A model generated the notes under the pieces. It saw only the letters and a list, made by a program, of their open reading frames with translations, did not search any database and was not told the DNA's origin. Shown here in pieces: positions 31,307 to 39,214 of a stretch of 64,000 bases of DNA. The stretch comes from an uncultured Alphaproteobacteria bacterium (GTDB lineage: Bacteria; Pseudomonadota; Alphaproteobacteria; Rhodobacterales; Rhodobacteraceae), in the NCBI GenBank assembly GCA_902578545.1, contig CACHDI010000006.1, positions 53,755 through 117,754 on the forward strand. The letters are read 5' to 3'. A program made the translations under genes and the position numbers. Position 1 is the stretch's first letter. Every line of letters starts with the position of its first letter.

Positions 31307-32587
31307 ATGATATTAAAAGGTAGAATTTTTCATTTTGTAGACGACGGCAGAAAAGAAAACCCAGAAAATTCTTTTGAGTATTTTGAAATGGGTGGTTTAG
31401 TAGTATCTGGAAAAAAAATAGTCGATATTGGTGATTTTAATAAAATTATTGCCAAATATTCTGACCATGATGTTATTGATCATAAAAATAACTTGATTTT
31501 TCCTGGTTTTATTGACTTACATAATCATTTTCCCCAAGTTCAAGTAATCAGCTCATATGGTACACAACTTCTAGAATGGTTAAATAAATATACCTTTCCA
31601 GAGGAAGCAAAATTTATTTCCGAAGATTATTCTAAGCAACAGGCTAAGAAATTTTTAAAATTGCTTATAACCAATGGTACCACTACCTCAGTATCCTTTT
31701 GTTCTGTTCATAAAGAGTCAGTCAACGCACTTTTCCAAGAAGCTTCAAAAAAAAATATGTGTATGATAGCTGGTAAAGTGATGATGGATAGAAATGCCCC
31801 TAAGAATCTGTTAGATACACCCCAATCTTCATATGAGGATTCACAAGCACTTATTTCAAAATGGCACAAAAAAAATAGAAACTTTTATGCAATTACACCA
31901 AGGTTTGCGATAACTTCTTCTCCTGAACAACTAAAATTAGCAGGTAAATTAGTTGAAAATAATCCTTCATGTTATATTCAAACTCATCTTTCAGAGAATA
32001 GAGATGAAATAGAATATACAATGTCACTTTACCCTAATTACAGGCATTATTTGGATATTTATCTGCAAAACGGAATTGTAAATAATAGATCTTTATTAGG
32101 TCATTCTATTCATCTAAGTGGTGATGAAATTTCCATATTTGAACAATCCAAAGCAGTTGCTGTTCATTGTCCAACATCTAATCTTTTTCTTGGAAGTGGT
32201 TTATTTCCTTTAAAAGAATTAAATAATTCAAATGTTAGATTAGGTATATCTACAGATGTTGGAGGGGGTACATCTTATTCAATGCTAAATAATTTAGATG
32301 CAGCTTATAAAATTCAACAATTTAGAAATTTCAGTTTAAACCCAAAATTTTCATTTTATTGGGCTACGCTTGGTAATGCAAAATCCCTAGGATTAGAAAA
32401 TCAAATTGGAAGTTTTAAAAAAGGAACCTTTGCTGACATCGTAGTACTAGATAGTTTAAGTAATATGGTATCAAAGATAAGGATGGAAACATGTGAGTCA
32501 CTTGATGAAGAACTTTTTGTATTGCAAACTTTAGGAGGGGTTCAATCAATAAAATCAGTATATATTGCTGGTAATTCATTTTTATGA
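31307..32587 (+). CDS. guaD: Guanine deaminase
   Basis: GuaD converts guanine to xanthine, feeding XdhAB. The 426-residue amidohydrolase has metal ligands in FIDLHNHFPQ (about residue 71), the THLSENRDEIE histidine (about 225), LLGHSIHLSG and the aspartate in LGISTDVGGG. I choose the ATG at 31307, with a TGGAAA site nine bases upstream, over the in-frame TTG three bases earlier. It closes the purine operon, 22 bases after xdhC. Confidence 0.93.
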   Translation: MILKGRIFHFVDDGRKENPENSFEYFEMGGLVVSGKKIVDIGDFNKIIAKYSDHDVIDHKNNLIFPGFIDLHNHFPQVQVISSYGTQLLEWLNKYTFPEEAKFISEDYSKQQAKKFLKLLITNGTTTSVSFCSVHKESVNALFQEASKKNMCMIAGKVMMDRNAPKNLLDTPQSSYEDSQALISKWHKKNRNFYAITPRFAITSSPEQLKLAGKLVENNPSCYIQTHLSENRDEIEYTMSLYPNYRHYLDIYLQNGIVNNRSLLGHSIHLSGDEISIFEQSKAVAVHCPTSNLFLGSGLFPLKELNNSNVRLGISTDVGGGTSYSMLNNLDAAYKIQQFRNFSLNPKFSFYWATLGNAKSLGLENQIGSFKKGTFADIVVLDSLSNMVSKIRMETCESLDEELFVLQTLGGVQSIKSVYIAGNSFL

Positions 32588-32664
32588 TTATTTTTTATAT
32601 TAAAATGTGTAATAATGACTTAACCTTTCCTACAAAAAGTACTTAAAACAATATATTTTATTCG

Positions 32665-33654
32665 ATGTTTATTCTAAATATTTCAGTTCTCACATTTTTA
32701 ATTGGGTTAGGTTTATTTTCATATAGTATTTATGATAGATCAGTAAATTTGGTAAAAGAAGAACTAGATGGATCTGTTAAAAATTTGAATCAAACGAATG
32801 ATTTAAATATGGAAGTAATCCCTAATAAAGATGAAAATTTATCAGATCTAAAGAAAAATTTAGAATCTGAATTATCCAAAAAAAAACTTGAGATTGAAGA
32901 AGTAGACTCTCTTAAAAATAAATTAAATCAGAAAATCAGTTTACTGAATTTATCAAAAGATCAATTAGAATCAGACCTTTTTGAATTGAAGCTTGAAATT
33001 TCAAAGAAAAAATTGAGCTTACTAAAAGATCAGCCTCAAAATAAACAAAAAAAAGAAGTTTCAAAAATTGGGAATAATAATCTTGAATTACAAGAAAATA
33101 AGACATTAATCTCTCAAATACAACAAAAAGACAGTGTAATTGCTGAATTAGAAAATCGTATTAAAGTTTTAAGAGAAAACTCAAAACAACTTGAAGATGA
33201 TAAGATCAAAACTTTAAAGGCTGAATTTGATAATTTGAAAGAAAACAGTGAGATCTATCAAAAAACTAACAAAAAATATGAACAAACTATAAGAAAGCAA
33301 AAAGAGCAAATCTTAGAATTAAAATCCGCAAAGCTCATTTTAGAAAAAGAAATCAAAGGTCAGACTAAAGATAATACTCCACAAAATAAATCAGATGGAA
33401 TAATCGCTACCTTTACTGGCAACCTTTTGTATGAACCTAACAAGAAAAGAATTATTCTAATCTCATTAGATGGAACAGAATATACTATTTTACAAGATGA
33501 TTTTCCTGGTGATTTAGTTGCCAAATGTGGATTGCCAATAACCACAAGTTCAAAGGACAGATGTAATGTTACTATTTTAGCTGAACTTAAGGTTCAAGGT
33601 GATGAGTTAATACTTAAAGGAAAAGAAATAAAGGAAATTAAAAAAAATAAGTAA
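32665..33654 (+). CDS. Membrane-anchored coiled-coil protein of unknown function
   Basis: A 329-residue protein I do not recognise. It has one N-terminal hydrophobic helix (residues 2-23), then a long charged Lys/Glu-rich region with heptad-like leucines (about 40-235), which should form a coiled coil, and a small C-terminal domain (about 242-322) with two cysteines in AKCGLPITTSSKDRCNV. The type suggests a periplasmic or cytoplasmic scaffold on the inner membrane. It stops 18 bases before the sigma-54 promoter of the SltF-like gene and is not itself preceded by a sigma-54 site. A flagellar or envelope role is only a guess from position. Confidence 0.65.
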   Translation: MFILNISVLTFLIGLGLFSYSIYDRSVNLVKEELDGSVKNLNQTNDLNMEVIPNKDENLSDLKKNLESELSKKKLEIEEVDSLKNKLNQKISLLNLSKDQLESDLFELKLEISKKKLSLLKDQPQNKQKKEVSKIGNNNLELQENKTLISQIQQKDSVIAELENRIKVLRENSKQLEDDKIKTLKAEFDNLKENSEIYQKTNKKYEQTIRKQKEQILELKSAKLILEKEIKGQTKDNTPQNKSDGIIATFTGNLLYEPNKKRIILISLDGTEYTILQDDFPGDLVAKCGLPITTSSKDRCNVTILAELKVQGDELILKGKEIKEIKKNK

Positions 33655-33672
33655 ATAAATGCCTTAAATTAG

Positions 33673-33688
33673 TGGCACGTTGTTTGCA
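33673..33688 (+). promoter_or_regulatory. Sigma-54 promoter before the SltF-like gene
   Basis: TGGCACGTTGTTTGCA is a perfect -24/-12 element (GG-N10-GC, TGGCAC-N5-TTGCA). The -12 C is at 33687, so transcription should begin near 33699, which is the A of the downstream ATG. Match seen directly; the start point is inferred. Confidence 0.88.
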
Positions 33689-33698
33689 AATTAGAGGA

Positions 33699-34544
33699 AT
33701 GCCTTATTTTTTTTATTATCTTTTTTCAAAACTTTTTATAACCTCATTCCTGTATGTATTTTTTGCTATTGGCTTATGTTGGTCAGCAGATTTAACTAAC
33801 AAGCCTAATTGTGAAAAAATTGCTAATCGTATTGAATCTGAAACTAATCTACCAATACATTTGTTAAGTAGTATTTCAAGGGTTGAAGCAGGAAGAAAAT
33901 TATCATCTGGTGAGGTTAAAGGCTGGCCCTGGTCTATTAATCATGCTGGTAAAGGACTCTATTTTGAAACAAAAAAAGGGGCACTTAAATACCTTAAAAA
34001 TGCTGTATCCAATGGATCTAAGAATATAGATGTAGGATGCATGCAGTTGAATTACAGATGGCATAAAGGAGCATTTAGCTCTTTAGACGATATGTTTGAT
34101 CCTGAAAAAAATATCCAATATGCTGCAAAGTTTGTAAAGGAACTTTATGGAAGACATCAAAATTGGGAAGACGTTATAAAACATTATCATTCCAATAAGA
34201 AAAAGTTTAATGTTCCATATTATCAAAAAGTTTCTAAGGTATGGAATAAACAAAAAGAAAATAAGCTAGACAATAATCCATTAGGTTTTACAGCTGCAGA
34301 AAATATTTTACCTGCAGTTGAAATCAAAACTATTTTCAAAAAAGAAGTTGAGCCAATTATTGTTTATGATGCTTCATCTCATATTAACATTGGAGAAATC
34401 GATCAGGTATTAAATGAAAGTGGTTTGAATTTTGAAGGAGATAATAAAAGCCTTACAATAAATTCCCCTTCAAATGTACCAAAATTTATAAAGAAACATT
34501 GGTCGTTAGTACTTTCTTTAAGACAGCAACTTGAAAAAGATTAA
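33699..34544 (+). CDS. Exported lytic transglycosylase, SltF-like
   Basis: A 281-residue precursor with a signal peptide (about residues 1-30, ending near LCWSA/DL). The SLT domain (about 35-185) has the catalytic glutamate in SRVEAGRK, then GWPWSINHAGKG and the DVGCMQLNYRWHKG block. About 95 residues of polar C-terminal tail follow. R. sphaeroides Fla1 has a dedicated soluble transglycosylase, SltF, that opens peptidoglycan for the rod; the sigma-54 promoter and flagellar setting suggest this is its counterpart (inference). An upstream in-frame GTG at 33672 lies within the promoter and cannot be the start. Confidence 0.8.
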   Translation: MPYFFYYLFSKLFITSFLYVFFAIGLCWSADLTNKPNCEKIANRIESETNLPIHLLSSISRVEAGRKLSSGEVKGWPWSINHAGKGLYFETKKGALKYLKNAVSNGSKNIDVGCMQLNYRWHKGAFSSLDDMFDPEKNIQYAAKFVKELYGRHQNWEDVIKHYHSNKKKFNVPYYQKVSKVWNKQKENKLDNNPLGFTAAENILPAVEIKTIFKKEVEPIIVYDASSHINIGEIDQVLNESGLNFEGDNKSLTINSPSNVPKFIKKHWSLVLSLRQQLEKD

Positions 34545-34583
34545 AAACCTTTTAAAATAAAAAGAATTACAAGTGGGGCTATT

Positions 34584-34808
34584 ATGGAAGAACTTGAACA
34601 ACATCTTATGAAAGATTTAAAAACTCTTTTAGCTAAATATGACGAACTTTATTTAGATCCCATCATTAGAGATAATGGTGACTTTTTAATACCTCTTCAC
34701 CCAGATTTGAAGAAAAATAAAGAAGCACAAAAAAGAGTTGCTGATGCATTTAGTGAGATGATGAAAGCCGATTTAAGTAAAAAACCCAAGAGTAAAGCTT
34801 GGGTTTAA
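34584..34808 (+). CDS. Small hypothetical protein
   Basis: A 74-residue charged, probably helical protein with no membrane segment (DLKTLLAKYDELYLDPIIRD, then LIPLHPDLKKNKEAQKRVADAF). A GTGGGG-like ribosome site lies about eight bases before the ATG, and codon use resembles the neighbours. It sits between the transglycosylase and the channel gene, one base from the latter's TTG. No function recognised. Confidence 0.55.
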   Translation: MEELEQHLMKDLKTLLAKYDELYLDPIIRDNGDFLIPLHPDLKKNKEAQKRVADAFSEMMKADLSKKPKSKAWV

Positions 34809-34809
34809 T

Positions 34810-35724
34810 TTGGTTTTTTTATCAAAAAAGCGTACTTTAGAAATTTTAGAAAAGGCGAAGCCTGGTGACAAAGTAAGTCAATATAGTGATTTTTTATTAT
34901 CAACTTTAATAATTTTAAATCTTTTGGCAGTTTCTCTAGAATCGGTTGAATCAATTGGTTCAACATATAGAAAACAATTTTATGTTTTTGAAGTATTTTC
35001 AGTTTCAATCTTTTTGGTCGAATATCTCCTAAGAATTTGGGCTACAGGTGCAAGAGGTGATGGTAGTCATAAATCTACAATGAAGCATAGAATTAAGTAC
35101 ATTTTTAGTTTCACTGGTATAATTGATTTGTTGGCTATATTACCAAGTTTATTACCACTATTATTCAGTGTTGATCTTAGATGGTTGAGAGTACTAAGGT
35201 TATTAAGATTGCTAAAAATATCTCATTATTCAAGTGCTCTAGAAGACTTATTTTCTGCTATACATCATGAAAGGTCTTCTTTTGCTGCTGCTTCTTATCT
35301 ATTTATATTAGCATTATTCTTTGCTTCATCCCTGATGTATGTTGCTGAAAATAGTGTTCAACCTGATAAATTTAGTTCTATACCTGAGACAATGTGGTGG
35401 TCTTTAATAACGCTTACTACAGTTGGTTATGGTGATGTTTCCCCAATTTCACCACTGGGAAAAATAATAGGCGCATTCACTGCTGTTATGGGTGTTTTTT
35501 CAGTAGCTCTGCTTACCGGTATTGTTGCTAATGCATTTGCTCATCAAGTGGCTCAAAGAAAAGCTATATTAGAAGCTCAAATAGCAAGTGCTTTAGAGGA
35601 TGGAGAAATTGATTCAGACGAACAAATTGAGATTGAAAATTTAAGAAAAAGATTTGATATATCTGAAGATCATGTAAAAGCAATAATACAAGTGCTTAAA
35701 GAAAAACCCTCAGTAAAAAAATAG
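34810..35724 (+). CDS. Voltage-gated-type potassium channel (six transmembrane helices)
   Basis: A 304-residue Kv-like channel. Segments S1-S6 can be followed; S4 carries regularly spaced arginines in RWLRVLRLLRLLK (about residues 138-150), and the pore has the selectivity filter TTVGYGD (about 200-206). A short cytoplasmic C-terminal tail (about 245-304) is charged and resembles an EF-hand-like or TerB-like acidic helix pair (ALEDGEIDSDEQIEIENL). The TTG start at 34810 follows the previous stop by one base and is the only sensible start. It may regulate membrane potential; no link to the flagellar genes is proven. Confidence 0.88.
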   Translation: MVFLSKKRTLEILEKAKPGDKVSQYSDFLLSTLIILNLLAVSLESVESIGSTYRKQFYVFEVFSVSIFLVEYLLRIWATGARGDGSHKSTMKHRIKYIFSFTGIIDLLAILPSLLPLLFSVDLRWLRVLRLLRLLKISHYSSALEDLFSAIHHERSSFAAASYLFILALFFASSLMYVAENSVQPDKFSSIPETMWWSLITLTTVGYGDVSPISPLGKIIGAFTAVMGVFSVALLTGIVANAFAHQVAQRKAILEAQIASALEDGEIDSDEQIEIENLRKRFDISEDHVKAIIQVLKEKPSVKK

Positions 35725-35744
35725 TAAAAATTTTTAATCAAAAA

Positions 35745-37253
35745 TTAGCTAATAGACATTTCCATTTTTGCTTTTCTTCTTCTTTCAGATGATGATGGAA
35801 TATTCAATATTTCCCTGTATTTTGCAACTGTTCTCCTGGCGAGTTTGACTCCTCTTTTACTGATATTTTTTGCTATAGCGTCATCACTTAATGGCTTAAC
35901 TGGCTTTTCATCTAATATCATTTTTGAAATCATATGTCTTACTGCAGCAGCAGAGGTTCCTACTCCATTTGAGTTACTTTGAATGCTGACACTAAAAAAT
36001 GATTTTAATGTAAAAGTACCCCTTGGTGTGTTCATTAATAATCCTGCTGTAACCCTGCTTACAGTACTTTCATGCATACCAACAGTTTCTGCTACATCTT
36101 TTAAAGATAAAGGCTTAAGAAAATCTAACCCATTATCAAGGAAGTCAGTTTGTCTTCTCACAATCTCTGCAGAAATTTTCAAAGTAGTAGAATTCCTTTG
36201 TTCAAGAGCTCTTTTTAGCCATCTAGCAGATGCAAGCGCTTGATTTGCAAAGACATTATCTTTTTTATCATTCTTAGGTTTGGAATTTATTCTAGATGCA
36301 TAGTCTTCATTAACAAAAACTGTAGGAAGTGTTGATTTATTTAAATCAACTGACCAGCCATTTTTCGTTTTCTTTACTATTAAGTCAGGAGAATTAATTT
36401 GAGGCAAATCATTTTCAAAAAAGGCACCAGGTTTTGGATTAAAACTTCTAATAAGTTTAAGATAATTGGTTACATCACTCACTTTGCAGTTACATTTTTT
36501 TGATAAAGATTTCAAATCACCTTTTGCTAATAGTGTTAAATTTTGAAGTAATAATTCTAGGCTCAAACTATAATTATCACTAGCTTTAGCTTGTATCAAT
36601 AAACATTCTTTAAGATCTCGTGCGAATAATCCAGCAGGTTCAAAATTTTGAAGTTTTTGTAGAATTTTTTCAGCTATTTCTAGGGAAATACCACACTCCA
36701 TAGCTATTTCATCCAATGCCTTTCCTAACCAACCCGAAGGTTCTAGATGTTCTAGAAATTTAAGTGCAATAAATTTTTCCTCTGGGCTTTCAAAAGCATA
36801 AAGTACTTGTTTTTCAACATGCTGATAGAGTGAATTAGGATGATCCTCAACTGTAAGCTCAAGTATATTTTCACTATCAGTCGCATTACCTTGAAATTGA
36901 GTATTAGTATGGCTGGATCCATCATATTCAACTAGATTACAATCAAATCTATTATCAAAATCCTCGTTAGATGTTGGATCATCCGATAGAGCATTTCCAG
37001 TTTGTAACGTTTTATCTACTTCATTTTTATCGTTTGATTCATTAATCTTAGGTGTGAGTTCATCTAATTTTTCATTTTGTAGGGCAGAATTATTTTCTTC
37101 TGTTTCCAAAAATGGATTCTCAAATGTTTGTTCTTCTAGATATTTAGACAAATCTAAATTTGTCATCTGTAATAGTTTTATAGCTTGCTGAAGCTGTGGA
37201 GTCATTACTAATGACTGCCTTTGCTTGATATTTAATGAAGGTGTCAATTGCAT
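35745..37253 (-). CDS. rpoN: RNA polymerase sigma-54 factor
   Basis: The 502-residue protein has the glutamine-rich activator-interacting region I at the N-terminus (KQRQSLVMTPQLQQAIKLLQM in two parts), an acidic region II (about 50-130), the core-binding region, an HTH (SLKDVAETVGMHESTVSRVTAG, shown in part) and the RpoN box ARRTVAKYRE near residue 478. It should recognise the six -24/-12 promoters listed here. In R. sphaeroides a dedicated RpoN2 serves the Fla1 flagellum; this gene, amid flagellar loci, may be similar. Confidence 0.97.
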   Translation of the reverse strand: MQLTPSLNIKQRQSLVMTPQLQQAIKLLQMTNLDLSKYLEEQTFENPFLETEENNSALQNEKLDELTPKINESNDKNEVDKTLQTGNALSDDPTSNEDFDNRFDCNLVEYDGSSHTNTQFQGNATDSENILELTVEDHPNSLYQHVEKQVLYAFESPEEKFIALKFLEHLEPSGWLGKALDEIAMECGISLEIAEKILQKLQNFEPAGLFARDLKECLLIQAKASDNYSLSLELLLQNLTLLAKGDLKSLSKKCNCKVSDVTNYLKLIRSFNPKPGAFFENDLPQINSPDLIVKKTKNGWSVDLNKSTLPTVFVNEDYASRINSKPKNDKKDNVFANQALASARWLKRALEQRNSTTLKISAEIVRRQTDFLDNGLDFLKPLSLKDVAETVGMHESTVSRVTAGLLMNTPRGTFTLKSFFSVSIQSNSNGVGTSAAAVRHMISKMILDEKPVKPLSDDAIAKNISKRGVKLARRTVAKYREILNIPSSSERRRKAKMEMSIS

Positions 37254-37311
37254 TTTTTTTCTCCTTTTTTCTTTAGTTTGTTCAAAAAAAAGAAAAAATC
37301 AAAAAAACAAT

Positions 37312-37331
37312 TTGACTGGGGACCAAGTCAA
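37312..37331. promoter_or_regulatory. 20-base palindrome upstream of rpoN
   Basis: TTGACT-GGGGACCA-AGTCAA has perfect six-base arms and an inner GG/CC pair, so 16 of 20 positions are symmetrical. It lies 59 bases upstream of the rpoN ATG and does not precede a T run. It could be an operator or a leader hairpin controlling sigma-54 level. Confidence 0.45.
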
Positions 37332-37385
37332 GATTATGACAAAATTATTCAATTAAATCAATAATTTAAGTATTAAATGATAATA

Positions 37386-37404
37386 TGACATTTTTGCAAT
37401 GTCA
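37386..37404. promoter_or_regulatory. Second palindrome in the rpoN / small membrane protein divergent region
   Basis: TGACATT-TTTGC-AATGTCA is a perfect seven-base inverted repeat, 133 bases upstream of rpoN and 86 bases before the + strand gene at 37490. Both this and the repeat at 37312 contain a TGAC/GTCA core. An operator for either divergent gene is possible. Confidence 0.4.
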
Positions 37405-37489
37405 AAAAAAAGTTATTTTTTTTGCTTATTATATTTTGATTTGGTATTATATTTTCATAGTATTAGATGAATAATTTAACGAGATTATA

Positions 37490-37738
37490 ATGAAAAGATA
37501 TTCAAGTTCAAAAGACACTGGAGCCCCTTGTCAAAGGTGCATGATATTAAGAGTTTTTTTAGGCATGGTGCTTTTTGTAGTTATTCTTGGCTTAGCAGGT
37601 GGAAATGAACTTTCTTACCTTAAACACATAACGACTCAAAAAGTGGCAAATACAATAATGATTATCGGTTTTATTATATTCATTTTTAAAATAATTTTTT
37701 GGTATTGGGACAAGAAAAGAGAAAATGTTTCAGAATGA
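37490..37738 (+). CDS. Small membrane protein with CxxC, unknown function
   Basis: An 82-residue protein with two predicted membrane helices (about 20-38 and 52-72) and a short N-terminal soluble segment containing CQRC. The ATG has a weak ACGAG site. It is divergent from rpoN and nearly abuts, head to tail against it, the end of the DUF1566-like gene. I do not recognise a family. Confidence 0.6.
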   Translation: MKRYSSSKDTGAPCQRCMILRVFLGMVLFVVILGLAGGNELSYLKHITTQKVANTIMIIGFIIFIFKIIFWYWDKKRENVSE

Positions 37739-37749
37739 TTTGGCTTAAA

Positions 37750-38256
37750 TCATCTATCTCTTACTAACCGTACAGCTAAAGATTGGTAAGGATAAAATCT
37801 ACCATAAGTGTTTCCTGTATAGAAATTTACTGACCAATAATGTTTCTTAGCAAATTTATTCCTTTCACCAGTCCAATAAGGAACAGGTTCAGTTCTTGGG
37901 AATACTTTACTATCAATCTTAGGAATTTTACAATCCTTACATACTAAAGATTCTAATTCTTTTCTTGTAGGTAATCTCCAACCTGAACCAAGTTGATCAG
38001 AGGCTATTCTTAACACCTCATCCATCTGTTCATGATTCAAACTAATAATTTTTCCAATACATGTTTCACCATTCCATCTTTGTCCTACGCTGCATCTCAT
38101 CCATTCTGTAGAGGTAAATAAATCAACTACGAGGTGTTCTTTTAAGTAGAATTGATTAGATTGACTTAATATGATTTGAGGATTCAGTACGATACTAGAT
38201 AAAATAAATGAAAATATATAGATAGACTTCTTGGATATATTGGTAATTTTGAACAT
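37750..38256 (-). CDS. Exported DUF1566 (Lcl C-terminal)-like protein
   Basis: A 168-residue protein with an N-terminal signal or anchor (about residues 1-31). The mature part has the DUF1566 pattern: TSTEWMRCSVGQRWNG, SGWRLPTRKELESLV and YWSVNFYTGN, ending in LAVRLVRDR. It has cysteine pairs (C55 with C67; CKDC) likely to form disulphides. Such domains occur in adhesins and surface proteins. It is divergent from motA, so a surface or motility link is conceivable but unproven. Confidence 0.75.
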   Translation of the reverse strand: MFKITNISKKSIYIFSFILSSIVLNPQIILSQSNQFYLKEHLVVDLFTSTEWMRCSVGQRWNGETCIGKIISLNHEQMDEVLRIASDQLGSGWRLPTRKELESLVCKDCKIPKIDSKVFPRTEPVPYWTGERNKFAKKHYWSVNFYTGNTYGRFYPYQSLAVRLVRDR

Positions 38257-38360
38257 TTTGTTAAATCAATGTAATTGAAATAATATCATTATAGTATTAT
38301 ATTATTTAATCACGCATGAACAATTAACAATATTTTTGTAATTTATAATTATTTTTAACT

Positions 38361-38376
38361 TGGTATTATTCTTGCA
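38361..38376 (+). promoter_or_regulatory. Sigma-54 promoter of motAB
   Basis: TGGTATTATTCTTGCA keeps the essential GG-N10-GC spacing and the TTGCA -12 box, though the -24 box has TGGTAT in place of TGGCAC. Predicted start near 38387, giving a leader of about 32 bases before the motA ATG. Confidence 0.72.
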
Positions 38377-38418
38377 AAAATACACTAACTTTTACAAAAC
38401 AAAGGTAATATTGAACCA

Positions 38419-39180
38419 ATGGATATAGCATCATTAGTAGGAATATTAGGAGCGATTGGATTAATTGTAGTAGCAATGACTGCAGGGGGTAGCATAAATA
38501 CATTTATTGATGTTCCTTCCGTACAGATTGTTTTTGGTGGTACTGCCTTTGGTGTTATGTATAGCTCTACTCTTCCAGCTTTTTTAGGTAGTTTTGGTGT
38601 AATGGCTAAAGCATTCTTCCCACCTGTAAAAAAACAAGACGAACTTATTGAAAGAATGGTTGAACTAGCTGGTATTGCTCGTAAAGATGGAATGATGGCT
38701 CTTGAAGGTCAAGAAGTACCAGATAAATTTTTTGCTAAAGGAATGCAGATGTTAGTTGATGGAGCTGATGAAGCAAAATTAACTTCACAGCTTAATCAGG
38801 AAATTAAAGCTATGAAAGCTAGACATGAAACTAATCATGGAGTAGTTGGAGCCTGGATAGACATAGCGCCTGCAATGGGAATGATTGGAACGTTAGTTGG
38901 CCTTGTTCTGATGCTTGGAAATATGGCTGATCCAAAAGCAATCGGACCTGCTATGGCTGTTGCATTACTTACAACATTATATGGTGCATTTGTTGCTAAT
39001 GTTTTGTTTTTACCTATGAAGACAAAATTAGAAAGCTATACCGCATATGAAGTTACTTATAGAGAAATGGTTGTCTTGGGTTTGAGAAACATTGCCAGAG
39101 GTGAATCGCCCAGAAATATTCAAGATCAAATGCTGGCTAATTTACCACCTAAGTTGCAAGCAAAATTAGAAGCTGCCTAG
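38419..39180 (+). CDS. motA: Flagellar motor stator protein MotA/PomA
   Basis: MotA forms the ion-driven stator ring with MotB. The 253-residue protein has four membrane helices (two N-terminal, two around 145-205), the cytoplasmic loop with charged residues, and the conserved PAMGMIGTLVGLVLML and ALLTTLYGAFVANVLFLP blocks. The length and sequence look closer to PomA-type sodium stators than to E. coli MotA, but ion choice cannot be settled by reading. It is followed by motB after 34 bases. Confidence 0.95.
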   Translation: MDIASLVGILGAIGLIVVAMTAGGSINTFIDVPSVQIVFGGTAFGVMYSSTLPAFLGSFGVMAKAFFPPVKKQDELIERMVELAGIARKDGMMALEGQEVPDKFFAKGMQMLVDGADEAKLTSQLNQEIKAMKARHETNHGVVGAWIDIAPAMGMIGTLVGLVLMLGNMADPKAIGPAMAVALLTTLYGAFVANVLFLPMKTKLESYTAYEVTYREMVVLGLRNIARGESPRNIQDQMLANLPPKLQAKLEAA

Positions 39181-39214
39181 AAAAACTCTTTAAATTTAAT
39201 TATGGACTACATTA

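Noticed and set aside
33672..33698. GTG at 33672 as the start of the transglycosylase
   Set aside because: It overlaps a perfect sigma-54 promoter (33673-33688) and lies upstream of the predicted transcript start; it also gives a poorer signal peptide.
37386..37410. Palindrome plus A run upstream of rpoN as an intrinsic terminator
   Set aside because: The run that would be U in RNA precedes rather than follows the hairpin on the - strand, and on the + strand it is A-rich; an operator is more likely.
37443..37460. GG-N10 element before the small membrane gene at 37490 as a sigma-54 promoter
   Set aside because: TGGTATTATATTTTCA has TC where the invariant GC should be.
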